Under the pieces are notes generated by a model. That model ran no database searches, was not told the origin of the DNA, and worked only from the letters and a program-made list of their open reading frames with translations. The translations under genes and the position numbers were made by a program. Of a stretch of 5,426 nt of DNA, positions 1 through 5,386 are shown piece after piece. Source of the DNA: Solobacterium sp. (lineage in GTDB: Bacteria > Bacillota_I > Bacilli_A > Erysipelotrichales > Erysipelotrichaceae); assembly GCA_016284975.1 (NCBI GenBank), contig JAEEPV010000299.1:1-5426 (forward strand), read 5' to 3'. Positions within the stretch are counted from its first letter, which is position 1. Each line of letters starts with the position of its first letter.

Positions 1-231
1 AGAATAATCGTATCGGAAGGAAAAGACCTTCTGAATATCAAACAGAGCGTTACGGTAATTCCATATCATTCGATTCAGGTGTTCTCCTATGGCGTAGGCG
101 GCGGAATCGAACTGGTACCGGAGGCACGGATGGATCTTCTGCTGATGAGCGGAAAGAAACTCACCATCAAGATCAAGGGAACAAATGATCTGAGCAGGGT
201 GACTGAAGCAATCAACCGGGTGATTCTCTGA
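1..231 (+). CDS. PH domain-containing protein (bPH_1-like), C-terminal part
   Basis: The reading frame is open from the first base of the window and stops with TGA at 229-231, so 76 C-terminal residues are present and the start lies upstream. The visible part begins with a RIIVSEGKDLL segment, followed by an IPYHSIQVFSYGVGG segment, then alternating beta-strand-like stretches (IELVPEARMDLLLMSGKKLTIKIKG) and a final amphipathic helix (DLSRVTEAINRVIL). That order (a 'Rliiv' strand, a 'SIPY.sI..fs' strand, acidic and hydrophobic strands, closing helix) is what I recall of the bacterial PH fold bPH_1 (PF08000). These are small cytoplasmic proteins of about 120 residues with no agreed function. 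No catalytic residues are expected. The family call rests on recall of the profile, not on a search. The next gene is 208 bp away behind a possible terminator, so this is probably a separate transcript. Confidence 0.7.
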   Translation, partial: RIIVSEGKDLLNIKQSVTVIPYHSIQVFSYGVGGGIELVPEARMDLLLMSGKKLTIKIKGTNDLSRVTEAINRVIL

Positions 232-352
232 TTTTCACGGATCTTACACAAAAGTTCAGATAAACTTCACAAAAGGACCAGAAAGCAATCACGGGAAACG
301 GACAGAATAATACTGTCAGCAGCGAGCTGAACATTTCCCTTCTTTAGAATCA

Positions 353-392
353 AACATGAAAATGGGCAGGATTGCAGCCCATTTTTCATGTT
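353..392 (+). terminator. Imperfect hairpin, probable (possibly bidirectional) terminator
   Basis: The arms AACATGAAAATGGGC (353-367) and GCCCATTTTTCATGTT (377-392) pair over 15 bp with one extra T and a 9-nt loop. The GC core TGGGC/GCCCA is flanked by an A tract on the left and a T tract on the right, the arrangement of a terminator that can work in both directions. It lies 122 bp after the PH-domain gene stop, which is rather far, and 48 bp before the phosphatase gene. The short GC core and large loop make it weaker than the other terminators in the window. Confidence 0.5.
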
Positions 393-439
393 CGGCAGAA
401 CCAGTCAGAATATGATAAGCTTCAGACAGGTACAACACT

Positions 440-1303
440 ATGAAAATATTGGAAGAATGTGCTTCCTGTATGCTCAAGCGGCAACAATCCAGATGTTCCG
501 ATCCTTCCTTTTTAAGCGGCATTCAGCAGCTTTTGGACCGGTATCGGGAAACGGAATCTTCTCCGGAAATTGCCGCGCGGTTCGAAGAACTGTATGCAGG
601 AACCTATGGATCGCCCACCGACTGGAAAGTGATCAAGAAACAATATAACGATCTTGTGCTTCTGCAGGAAGAAACGCTGGAGCGGGAGATCGAGCAGTCC
701 GAAGATCCGCTGTTTACATCCATCCTCTATGCACGGACCGGCAACTATATCGATTTCGGTGCACTGGAACAGGTCCATCCGGAAGAGTTTATCCGTCTTT
801 TGAAACAGGTCAGCGCTTCTGAACAGGATCGGAAAACCTATGCATCCTTTTTAAGGGCATGTGAAAACGGGAACCGGTTTCTGCTTGTGGCGGATAACTG
901 CGGTGAGATCGTATTGGATAAGCTGATGATCCGCCAGCTGAAGAAGCGCTTTCCCTCACTTGCCGTAACGGTGCTGGTCAGGGGAAGTGAAACATTCAAC
1001 GATGCGACGGAAGAAGACGCATTGTATGCCGGCGTGAATCCTGAGGCAGACATCATCACCAACGGAACAGCTATTGCCGGTACGGTATATCAGAAGATGC
1101 CGGAAGAAAGCAGAAGGGTCTTCGACATGGCAGACGTTATTCTTGCCAAGGGGCAGGGAAACTATGAGTCTCTGTCCGGAACCGGAAGACATATCTTCTT
1201 TACGTTTCTCTGCAAGTGTGATCTGTTTGTCAGAAGGTTCGGCGTTCCCCGGTTTACCGGCATGTTTATCGAAGAAGGTCCATCCGTATCATCACAGAAC
1301 TGA
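440..1303 (+). CDS. DUF89/ARMT1-type damage-control phosphatase family protein
   Basis: This 287-residue protein matches the DUF89 family (PF01937), metal-dependent phosphatases proposed to hydrolyse damaged or surplus phosphometabolites such as sugar phosphates. Visible hallmarks are an N-terminal ECASC pair (C7, C10), an RTGNYIDF segment (99-106), and DNCGEIVLD (152-160), where D152 and N153 are expected metal ligands. VLVRG (178-182), FNDAT (186-190; D188 the likely third ligand) and AKGQGNYES (236-244; K237 the expected phosphate-contacting lysine) follow. A late CKC (258-260) plus the N-terminal CxxC point to subfamily I, the cysteine-bearing archaeal/bacterial type, and the length fits. 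It should be cytosolic. The ATG at 440 has only a weak CAGG ribosome site at 427-430, but it places the conserved ECxxC motif right at the N terminus as in the family, so I keep it. The YhhN-like gene follows after 26 bp, probably cotranscribed. The physiological substrate cannot be read from the sequence. Confidence 0.88.
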   Translation: MKILEECASCMLKRQQSRCSDPSFLSGIQQLLDRYRETESSPEIAARFEELYAGTYGSPTDWKVIKKQYNDLVLLQEETLEREIEQSEDPLFTSILYARTGNYIDFGALEQVHPEEFIRLLKQVSASEQDRKTYASFLRACENGNRFLLVADNCGEIVLDKLMIRQLKKRFPSLAVTVLVRGSETFNDATEEDALYAGVNPEADIITNGTAIAGTVYQKMPEESRRVFDMADVILAKGQGNYESLSGTGRHIFFTFLCKCDLFVRRFGVPRFTGMFIEEGPSVSSQN

Positions 1304-1329
1304 AATGATTCAGTAAAGGAGGGCATTTT

Positions 1330-1992
1330 ATGCTGATGATCATTCTGACAGCCGCGTGCATTGTGCTTGCAGGTGCGTTTATCCTGCAGGAAAAGCAGGA
1401 AAACTATGTACCTGCGGTCATTCTGAAAGGAGCGGCATCGCTCTGCTTTGTTCTGCTTGGTGCTCTGAATGCACCGAAAGGGAATCCGGCAGCTGCGAAA
1501 ATTGTGATCGGACTGCTTCTGGGAATGATTGCGGATGTACTGCTGAACCTTCGTTTTGTGGTAAAGAACGGCAAGCCGGTCTTTCTGGTCGGGATTCTGG
1601 TCTTTCTGGCCGGACATATCATGTATCTTCTGGCGGTCTTCCCGATGGTCCGGTCTGAGTGGATCGTCCTGATCGCAGCTGCGGTGCTGACGGCGCTGCT
1701 GATGAAATGGATCTTTTCAAAGATCACTGCTGAAAAAGCCTTCAAGATCTTCGGAATTGTATATATCGGCGCGATCGTTCTGCTGAACTGCTCTGCAATT
1801 TCCAATCTGATCACTGCTCCAGGTGCGTTTACCGCGGTTTTCGCAATCGGTGCAGTGCTGTTTCTCGTCAGTGATATTGTCCTGATTTTGAACACCTTTG
1901 GTCCGAAATCCGAATTCCGGCTTCGGGTAACAAACCTCAGTCTGTATTATGCGGGACAGATTCTGATCGCATTCAGCCTCTTCCTGCTGTAA
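1330..1992 (+). CDS. YhhN/TMEM86 family membrane protein (lysoplasmalogenase-like)
   Basis: This 220-residue, strongly hydrophobic protein has about eight predicted membrane segments (roughly residues 1-20, 28-47, 57-75, 86-106, 110-128, 139-158, 165-187 and 203-220). It fits the YhhN family (PF07947). Family signatures are GLLLGMIADVLL with D69, FLAGHIMYL (92-100), LFLVSDIVLILNTFG with D182, and the closing LYYAGQILIAFSLFL. The two membrane-embedded aspartates are the conserved pair thought to be catalytic. Animal TMEM86 members hydrolyse the vinyl-ether bond of lysoplasmalogens, and some bacterial members do too. Anaerobic Bacillota often make plasmalogens, so the role is plausible but unproven here. 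The ribosome site AAGGAGGG (1316-1323) is excellent, 6 nt before the ATG at 1330; an in-frame ATG at 1336 is less well placed. It lies 26 bp after the DUF89 gene and probably depends on its promoter. Confidence 0.85.
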   Translation: MLMIILTAACIVLAGAFILQEKQENYVPAVILKGAASLCFVLLGALNAPKGNPAAAKIVIGLLLGMIADVLLNLRFVVKNGKPVFLVGILVFLAGHIMYLLAVFPMVRSEWIVLIAAAVLTALLMKWIFSKITAEKAFKIFGIVYIGAIVLLNCSAISNLITAPGAFTAVFAIGAVLFLVSDIVLILNTFGPKSEFRLRVTNLSLYYAGQILIAFSLFLL

Positions 1993-1999
1993 ACTACCC

Positions 2000-2029
2000 T
2001 TCAGCGGCATTCCCAAGGTATGGTATGAT
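2000..2029 (+). promoter_or_regulatory. Extended -10 promoter for the small zinc-ribbon gene
   Basis: TGGTATGAT at 2021-2029 is a TGn-extended -10 element (hexamer TATGAT, 2024-2029) located 23 bp upstream of the ATG at 2053. The best -35 is TTCAGC at 2000-2005 with an 18-bp spacer, only a partial match, which is acceptable with an extended -10. No terminator is visible between the YhhN gene and this point, so some read-through is also possible. Confidence 0.45.
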
Positions 2030-2052
2030 GTTGTAAGAAAGTCGGGGATAAC

Positions 2053-2286
2053 ATGTCAAATAGGTATATCGATCCATGGGGCACAGGCATGAATAATGAC
2101 AACGCCAAAAAGCCTGCGCCTCATGCATACTGGATTCACGAAAAGATTAAGGTAAAACAGTCTGTAACCGGGTATTATTATCTTCCCGACTGTACCTGCA
2201 GCAACTGCGGTTACTATTCCAGAAGGGAACTTCCCGTCTGTCTTAACTGCAATGCCCTGATGGACGAAAAACCACCGAAACGATAA
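2053..2286 (+). CDS. Small zinc-ribbon protein of unknown function
   Basis: This is a 77-residue soluble protein with no signal peptide. The N-terminal half is polar and includes an AYWIHEKIKV stretch (25-34). The C-terminal half is a zinc ribbon, with CSNCGYYSRRELPVCLNC placing C49/C52 and C63/C66 as a four-cysteine zinc site, followed by NALMDEK. An additional cysteine, C47, precedes it. The CxxCG...CxxCxxxMD arrangement is common in tiny orphan and phage-associated proteins of gut Bacillota, mostly annotated only as zinc-ribbon proteins. I do not recognise a specific function; nucleic-acid or protein binding is only a general expectation. The start at 2053 has GGGG (2044-2047) 5 nt upstream; a second ATG at 2089 (M13) lacks a better site. 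The gene is a single-cistron unit, with its own promoter and an immediate terminator. Confidence 0.75.
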   Translation: MSNRYIDPWGTGMNNDNAKKPAPHAYWIHEKIKVKQSVTGYYYLPDCTCSNCGYYSRRELPVCLNCNALMDEKPPKR

Positions 2287-2314
2287 GAGCTGTAAGAACA
2301 GCTCTTATTTTTTT
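2284..2314 (+). terminator. Strong intrinsic terminator overlapping the stop codon
   Basis: TAAGAGCTGT (2284-2293) and ACAGCTCTTA (2298-2307) form a perfect 10-bp stem with a 4-nt AAGA loop, followed directly by seven T (2308-2314). The left arm starts with the TAA stop codon of the zinc-ribbon gene, so a terminating ribosome would cover the first bases of the stem. Confidence 0.92.
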
Positions 2315-2385
2315 CCGCCAGCCTGAAACGAAGGGGAATGCAGGAATCGACACACCTGTATCTCAGTGTATTCGTATGTGCTGTG

Positions 2386-2420
2386 TGGAAGCAGTGAAAT
2401 TGGAACGTATATAATTACGT
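2386..2420 (+). promoter_or_regulatory. Promoter of the leader/zinc-ribbon gene with palindrome around -10
   Basis: A perfect consensus -10 TATAAT lies at 2410-2415, 59 bp before the ATG at 2475. The -35 region is poor; TGGAAG at 2386-2391 with an 18-bp spacer is the best candidate. The -10 is exactly flanked by the inverted arms ACGTA (2405-2409) and TACGT (2416-2420). A weak -35 plus a palindrome on the -10 would fit a regulated promoter, but no regulator gene is visible in the window. A transcript would start near 2422 and have a leader of about 50 nt. Confidence 0.5.
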
Positions 2421-2474
2421 CAGAGAAATGAACTCTGAACGACATGAAAGAAAACAAGAAAAGGCGGTGCTGAA

Positions 2475-2807
2475 ATGCTGAAACTATCAAAAGAATTACG
2501 TGAAAAACTGGAACGTGCGAATGGAGATGCAGAGTTTCGCAGGATCCTTGCGGATAACGGTGTTGATCCGAAGATGTTTGAACTTTCACTTACGGACGAA
2601 GAACTGGAACAGGCAAGCGGTGGTTTTAAAAACGCAGATGGTCATAAGGTAAAATGCCCGTGGTGCGGTGAAGACAGAGAGGATCAGATTTCCTATCAGT
2701 TCTGGGCAACGCTGGGTTCTTCTACCATAAAATATCGCTGCAGATCGTGCAACAAATATATGAGAATGTATGGTTCCCTCTGCTGCAGAGCAGAAGCGGA
2801 TGACTGA
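2475..2807 (+). CDS. Nif11-like/double-glycine leader peptide with zinc-ribbon-like core (putative RiPP or bacteriocin precursor)
   Basis: This 110-residue protein has two parts. Residues 1-50 are an acidic, helical leader (LSKELREKLERANGDAEF, then FRRILADNGVDPKMFELS) ending in LTDEELEQASGG. That ending fits the double-glycine consensus LSx2ELx2IxGG at every key position, with T for S at -11 and A for I at -4; G49-G50 would be the cleavage site of a C39 peptidase-transporter. Its style resembles Nif11-like leaders. Residues 51-110 form a 60-residue basic and aromatic segment with CPWCG (C61, C64), YRCRSC (C89, C92) and CC (C103, C104). The two CxxC pairs, 24 residues apart, look like a zinc ribbon. 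The ribosome site AAGGCGGTG (2461-2469) lies just before the ATG. The gene stands alone between its own promoter and terminator. No modification enzyme, protease or ABC transporter is in the window, so the product may be a true precursor, an orphan, or an intracellular zinc-ribbon protein with a leader-like N terminus. Confidence 0.7.
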   Translation: MLKLSKELREKLERANGDAEFRRILADNGVDPKMFELSLTDEELEQASGGFKNADGHKVKCPWCGEDREDQISYQFWATLGSSTIKYRCRSCNKYMRMYGSLCCRAEADD

Positions 2808-2826
2808 ATTTAAAACAGTATGACTG

Positions 2827-2858
2827 CTCCGGATCATTGTCCGGAGTTTATTGTTTTT
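2827..2858 (+). terminator. Intrinsic terminator after the leader/zinc-ribbon gene
   Basis: CTCCGGA (2827-2833) and TCCGGAG (2840-2846) make a perfect 7-bp GC-rich stem with a 6-nt loop, followed by TTTATTGTTTTT (2847-2858). It begins 20 bp after the stop codon at 2807. Confidence 0.82.
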
Positions 2859-2872
2859 AGCGGAACGCATCA

Positions 2873-2903
2873 GACAAACGTGAAACGGATCTCACGTTTC
2901 GTC
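2873..2903. repeat. Inverted repeat in the intergenic region before the redox operon
   Basis: AAACGTGA (2876-2883) and TCACGTTT (2892-2899) are perfect inverted arms with an 8-nt centre. GAC (2873-2875) and GTC (2901-2903) extend the stem to 11 bp with one bulged C. No T tract follows, so it is not a + strand terminator. Possible roles are an operator for the downstream operon or an RNA structure. No function is established by the sequence. Confidence 0.5.
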
Positions 2904-2908
2904 GCTGT

Positions 2909-2919
2909 GGTTCAGAACC
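2909..2919. repeat. Short palindrome GGTTC-A-GAACC
   Basis: This is a perfect inverted repeat of two 5-bp arms around a single A, 128 bp before the aldo/keto reductase ATG. It may be a regulator binding site, but palindromes this short occur by chance and no second copy is seen elsewhere in the window. Confidence 0.3.
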
Positions 2920-3036
2920 GTAAAAAAACAATGCGTATGTCTGGAAAACAGGGAAGCCCTGATTTGACGATATTATGAAAATGCGGTTTTTCTGAGGCAT
3001 AAAATCATTTAACATTAAGACAGGAGAAAAGAGTCT

Positions 3037-4143
3037 ATGAAATACAAATCATTCCAGAACATTAACCTTTCCAGGCTGGGCCTTGGAAACATGCGTCTTC
3101 CGCTTGTCGATCCGGACATGCCGAATTCGTATATCAACTATGAAGAAGCTCATAAAATCATTGATCGGGCAAAGGAAAACGGAATCAATTATTTTGACAC
3201 GGCTTATGTGTACAACAACGGGGATTCGGAAAAATGCCTTGGCGCATGCATGACGAAGTATCCCCGGGATTCTTTCTATCTGGCAGACAAGTTCAATCAT
3301 CATGCCAATCCGGATTATGAAGCGGTTTTTGAAGAACAGCTGAAGCGTCTGCAGACCGATCATATCGATTTCTATCTGCTGCACTGCATAATGGATGGAA
3401 ACGCAGATGATTACCAGAACTGCGGCTGTATCGAATATTTTGAAAAACAGAAGGAGCTCGGACGGATCAGTTACCTTGGCTTTTCCAGCCATGCCAGCCC
3501 GGAAACACTGCGCCGGTTCGCAGAAATCCGGAAATGGGATTTTGCACAGATCCAGCTGAATTACTTTGACTGGTACTATGGCACAGCCAAAGAGGAGTAT
3601 CAGATTCTGTTTGAACACAATATTCCCATCATGGTTATGGAACCGGTCCGCGGCGGGCGTCTGGCAAAGCTGACCGATGAAGCGGAGGCGATCCTGAAGA
3701 ATGCACATCCGGACTGGAGTATTCCTTCCTGGGCACTGCGGTTTGTTAAGAGCCTGCCGGGCGTACAGGTCATTCTCAGCGGTATGAGCTCCCTTGAACA
3801 GATGGATGACAATCTGGCGACCTTTGAAGATGACGAGCGGCTGAGCGAAGAAGATCTCAATACGCTGAAGGAAGCGCTGGATAAGTTCCGTTCTTCGATC
3901 GTTGTGCCATGTACCGCATGCCGATACTGTACGGAAGGCTGTCCGATGCAGATCAATATACCGGAATATCTGAAAGTGTATAATGCGTGGAAAATCGACG
4001 GTCATGAAGCACTGGCCGGAATGAGTCGCGTGGTATCCGATGGAACCCCGTCCGTCTGCATTCAGTGCGGTGCCTGCCAGGCTGTATGTCCGCAGGCGAT
4101 CGCGATTCCGGATCTTCTGATGGAACTGGCGGAAGCGAAATAA
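3037..4143 (+). CDS. Aldo/keto reductase with C-terminal 2x[4Fe-4S] ferredoxin domain
   Basis: This 368-residue cytosolic protein has two modules. Residues 1 to about 285 form the aldo/keto reductase TIM barrel, with an N-terminal LSRLGLGNMRLP and a catalytic tetrad visible as D54 and Y59 (FDTAYVYNNGDSE), K85 (ADKF) and H116 (YLLHC). GRISYLGFSSH (142-152), QLNYFDW (173-179) and VILSGMSSLEQM (245-256) are the usual later strands and the nucleotide-binding region. Residues 290-355 carry two cluster motifs, C292xxC295xxC298xxxC302P and C341xxC344xxC347xxxC351P, each enough for one [4Fe-4S] centre. Such fusions are common in anaerobes, where NAD(P)H chemistry is probably coupled to one-electron carriers; substrates are mostly unknown. 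The ATG at 3037 follows AGGAG (3022-3026) by 10 nt. It is the first gene of a redox operon, with the nitroreductase gene 19 bp downstream. The oxygen-labile clusters support an anaerobic host. Confidence 0.95.
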   Translation: MKYKSFQNINLSRLGLGNMRLPLVDPDMPNSYINYEEAHKIIDRAKENGINYFDTAYVYNNGDSEKCLGACMTKYPRDSFYLADKFNHHANPDYEAVFEEQLKRLQTDHIDFYLLHCIMDGNADDYQNCGCIEYFEKQKELGRISYLGFSSHASPETLRRFAEIRKWDFAQIQLNYFDWYYGTAKEEYQILFEHNIPIMVMEPVRGGRLAKLTDEAEAILKNAHPDWSIPSWALRFVKSLPGVQVILSGMSSLEQMDDNLATFEDDERLSEEDLNTLKEALDKFRSSIVVPCTACRYCTEGCPMQINIPEYLKVYNAWKIDGHEALAGMSRVVSDGTPSVCIQCGACQAVCPQAIAIPDLLMELAEAK

Positions 4144-4162
4144 TTACAGAGAGATATTACCT

Positions 4163-4675
4163 ATGGAATTCAAGAAAGTTGTGAGAGACCGTTATTCCTG
4201 CAAGAAGTTTGAAAGCCGCAGAGTGGAGGAAGCTTCACTGAATGCGATTCTCGAAGCCGGACGGCTTGCGCCGACCGCAAAGAATCTGCAGGAACAGCAC
4301 ATCTACGTTGTACAGTCGGAAGAACTGCTCAAAAAGATCGATGCAGTCTGTCCGTGCCGCTACAACGCTCCTGTGGTATTGGTTGTCGCCTATGATAAAA
4401 ACAATGTCTTTACCTATCCCGGCGAAAAGCGGAATTCCGGAATTGAAGATGCGACGATCGTTGCGACGCATATGATTCTTGCGGCAGCGGATGAAGGCGT
4501 TGACAGCTGCTGGATCAACTTCTTTGATCCGGACGCACTCGCAAAGGCAATTGATCTTCCCTGGAACGAAGAGATCCTGATGATCATGGATCTTGGTTAC
4601 GGGGCAGAAGGTGCCGGACCGCTGCCGAATCATAGTGCACGCAAACCGCTGGAAGAAACGGTTACCTATCTTTGA
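4163..4675 (+). CDS. Nitroreductase family FMN-dependent oxidoreductase
   Basis: This 170-residue protein belongs to the nitroreductase family (PF00881), homodimeric FMN enzymes that transfer electrons from NAD(P)H to nitro groups, quinones, flavins or enones. Visible family signs are the N-terminal phosphate-contacting segment RDRYSCKKF (R10, S12, K14), APTAKNLQ (36-43), DATIVATHMILAA (96-108), the GYGAEG loop (145-150) and a closing HSARKPLEE (157-165). In many members the first motif reads RxSxRxF; here a lysine replaces the second arginine, a conservative change. The length is at the short end of the family and no end looks truncated. The start follows the aldo/keto reductase stop by 19 bp, with a purine-rich AGAGAGA (4148-4154) as a weak ribosome site, so translation may be coupled. 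No single substrate can be named from the sequence. Confidence 0.92.
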   Translation: MEFKKVVRDRYSCKKFESRRVEEASLNAILEAGRLAPTAKNLQEQHIYVVQSEELLKKIDAVCPCRYNAPVVLVVAYDKNNVFTYPGEKRNSGIEDATIVATHMILAAADEGVDSCWINFFDPDALAKAIDLPWNEEILMIMDLGYGAEGAGPLPNHSARKPLEETVTYL

Positions 4676-4677
4676 GG
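4674..4677 (+). promoter_or_regulatory. Ribosome binding site that fixes the start of the last operon gene
   Basis: GAGG overlaps the TGA stop of the preceding nitroreductase and lies 6 nt before the ATG at 4684, an ideal distance. The competing in-frame TTG at 4672 has no purine-rich site upstream, so the ATG is preferred. Confidence 0.65.
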
Positions 4678-4683
4678 AAAAAT

Positions 4684-5349
4684 ATGCGGGAAGTCATGGA
4701 TTTAATTCATAAGCGTCACAGCGTGCGGCGGTATTACGATCAGCCGATTGCGGAAGAAATCCGCAGACAGCTTGACGCATATGTTGAAAAACTGAATAAC
4801 GAAGGTTCACTTCATATTCAGATTGTTTATGATGAGCCGGAATGCTTCAATACGAGACTGGCGCATTACGGAAGCTTCGAAAACTGCACCAACTATATTG
4901 CGATGGTCGGAACACCTGCCCCTGATCTTGAGGAACGCTGCGGCTGGTATGGAGAACTGCTGGTGCTTGAGGCGCAGCGGCTCGGCCTGAATACCTGCTG
5001 GGCGGCACTGACGCACGGCAAAAGCAAGGCAATCCTGAATCCGGGCGAAAAGGAAGTGATCCTGATCGCACTGGGCTATGGAAAAACGCAGGGTGATACC
5101 CGAAAATCAAAGCGTCCGGAAGAAGTCAGTGATCTGAGTACCGACAGCCCGGCATGGTACCGAAACGGGATCTCGGCCGCGCTGCTGGCACCGACGGCGG
5201 TCAACCAGCAGAAGTTCCGGTTCACCAGAGACGGAAACCGTGTTTCCGCAAAACCGGGGCTGTTAGGAACCTGTCTGAAGATCGATCTTGGCATTGTTAA
5301 GTGTCATTTCGAACTGGGGGCAGGAAAAGAAAATTTTGAATGGGCATAA
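4684..5349 (+). CDS. TM1586-type nitroreductase family protein
   Basis: With the start at ATG 4684 this is a 221-residue protein (an alternative TTG at 4672 would add four residues). It fits the putative TM nitroreductase family (PF14512), whose single chain holds two nitroreductase-like halves and can form the flavin pocket without a partner. The first half shows the FMN segment KRHSVRRYY (10-18), AHYGSFENCTNYIAM (60-74), WYGELLVLEAQRLGLNTCW (88-106) and GYGKTQGD (131-138). The second half begins near YRNGISAALLAPTAVNQQKF (159-178). Its APTAVNQQ matches the N-terminal APTAKNLQ of the neighbouring nitroreductase, as expected for an internal pseudo-repeat. KIDLGIVKCHFELG (199-212) follows. The gene starts 8 bp after the upstream stop, with its ribosome site overlapping that stop, so the two are probably translationally coupled. 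The substrate is unknown; FMN binding is inferred from motifs. Confidence 0.9.
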   Translation: MREVMDLIHKRHSVRRYYDQPIAEEIRRQLDAYVEKLNNEGSLHIQIVYDEPECFNTRLAHYGSFENCTNYIAMVGTPAPDLEERCGWYGELLVLEAQRLGLNTCWAALTHGKSKAILNPGEKEVILIALGYGKTQGDTRKSKRPEEVSDLSTDSPAWYRNGISAALLAPTAVNQQKFRFTRDGNRVSAKPGLLGTCLKIDLGIVKCHFELGAGKENFEWA

Positions 5350-5354
5350 CAAAA

Positions 5355-5386
5355 GCAGAAGAGTGCGCAACTCTTCTGCCTTTTTT
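5355..5386 (+). terminator. Strong intrinsic terminator closing the redox operon
   Basis: GCAGAAGAGT (5355-5364) and ACTCTTCTGC (5370-5379) form a perfect 10-bp stem with a 5-nt GCGCA loop, followed by C and six T (5381-5386), only 5 bp after the stop codon. AAAA (5351-5354) precedes the left arm, so it could also stop transcription arriving from the opposite strand. Confidence 0.93.

Noticed and set aside
411..416. TATGAT as a -10 box for the DUF89 gene
   Set aside because: It lacks a TGn extension, and no acceptable -35 is found 16-18 bp upstream, where the terminator-like hairpin lies.
388..648. An 86-codon + strand frame overlapping the start of the DUF89 gene
   Set aside because: It overlaps the phosphatase out of frame, begins inside the hairpin at 353-392 and has no family features.
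1162..1895. Long open frames on the - strand (151 and 163 codons) opposite the DUF89 and YhhN genes
   Set aside because: Their translations are low in recognisable structure, lie entirely opposite well-supported genes, and have no convincing ribosome sites.
2338..2397. A 19-residue small frame after the zinc-ribbon terminator (starts MQESTHLY)
   Set aside because: AAGGGG ends only 1 nt before the ATG, too close to serve as a ribosome site, and the frame lies directly after a strong terminator without its own promoter.
2428..2481. A 17-residue upstream frame (starts MNSERHER) overlapping the start of the leader/zinc-ribbon gene
   Set aside because: It is positioned like a coupling leader peptide, but its ATG lies only about 6 nt after the expected transcription start and has no ribosome site.
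2964..2969. TTGACG as a -35 box for the redox operon
   Set aside because: The sequence 17 bp downstream is TTTTTC, not a usable -10. TAAAAT at 3000-3005 is 30 bp away and TATTAT at 2971-2976 is too close. I see no promoter there that I can defend.
3049..4005. A 318-codon open frame on the - strand, opposite the aldo/keto reductase gene
   Set aside because: The + strand frame carries full catalytic and iron-sulfur motifs across the same bases. The antisense translation shows no recognisable domain and is a codon-composition shadow.
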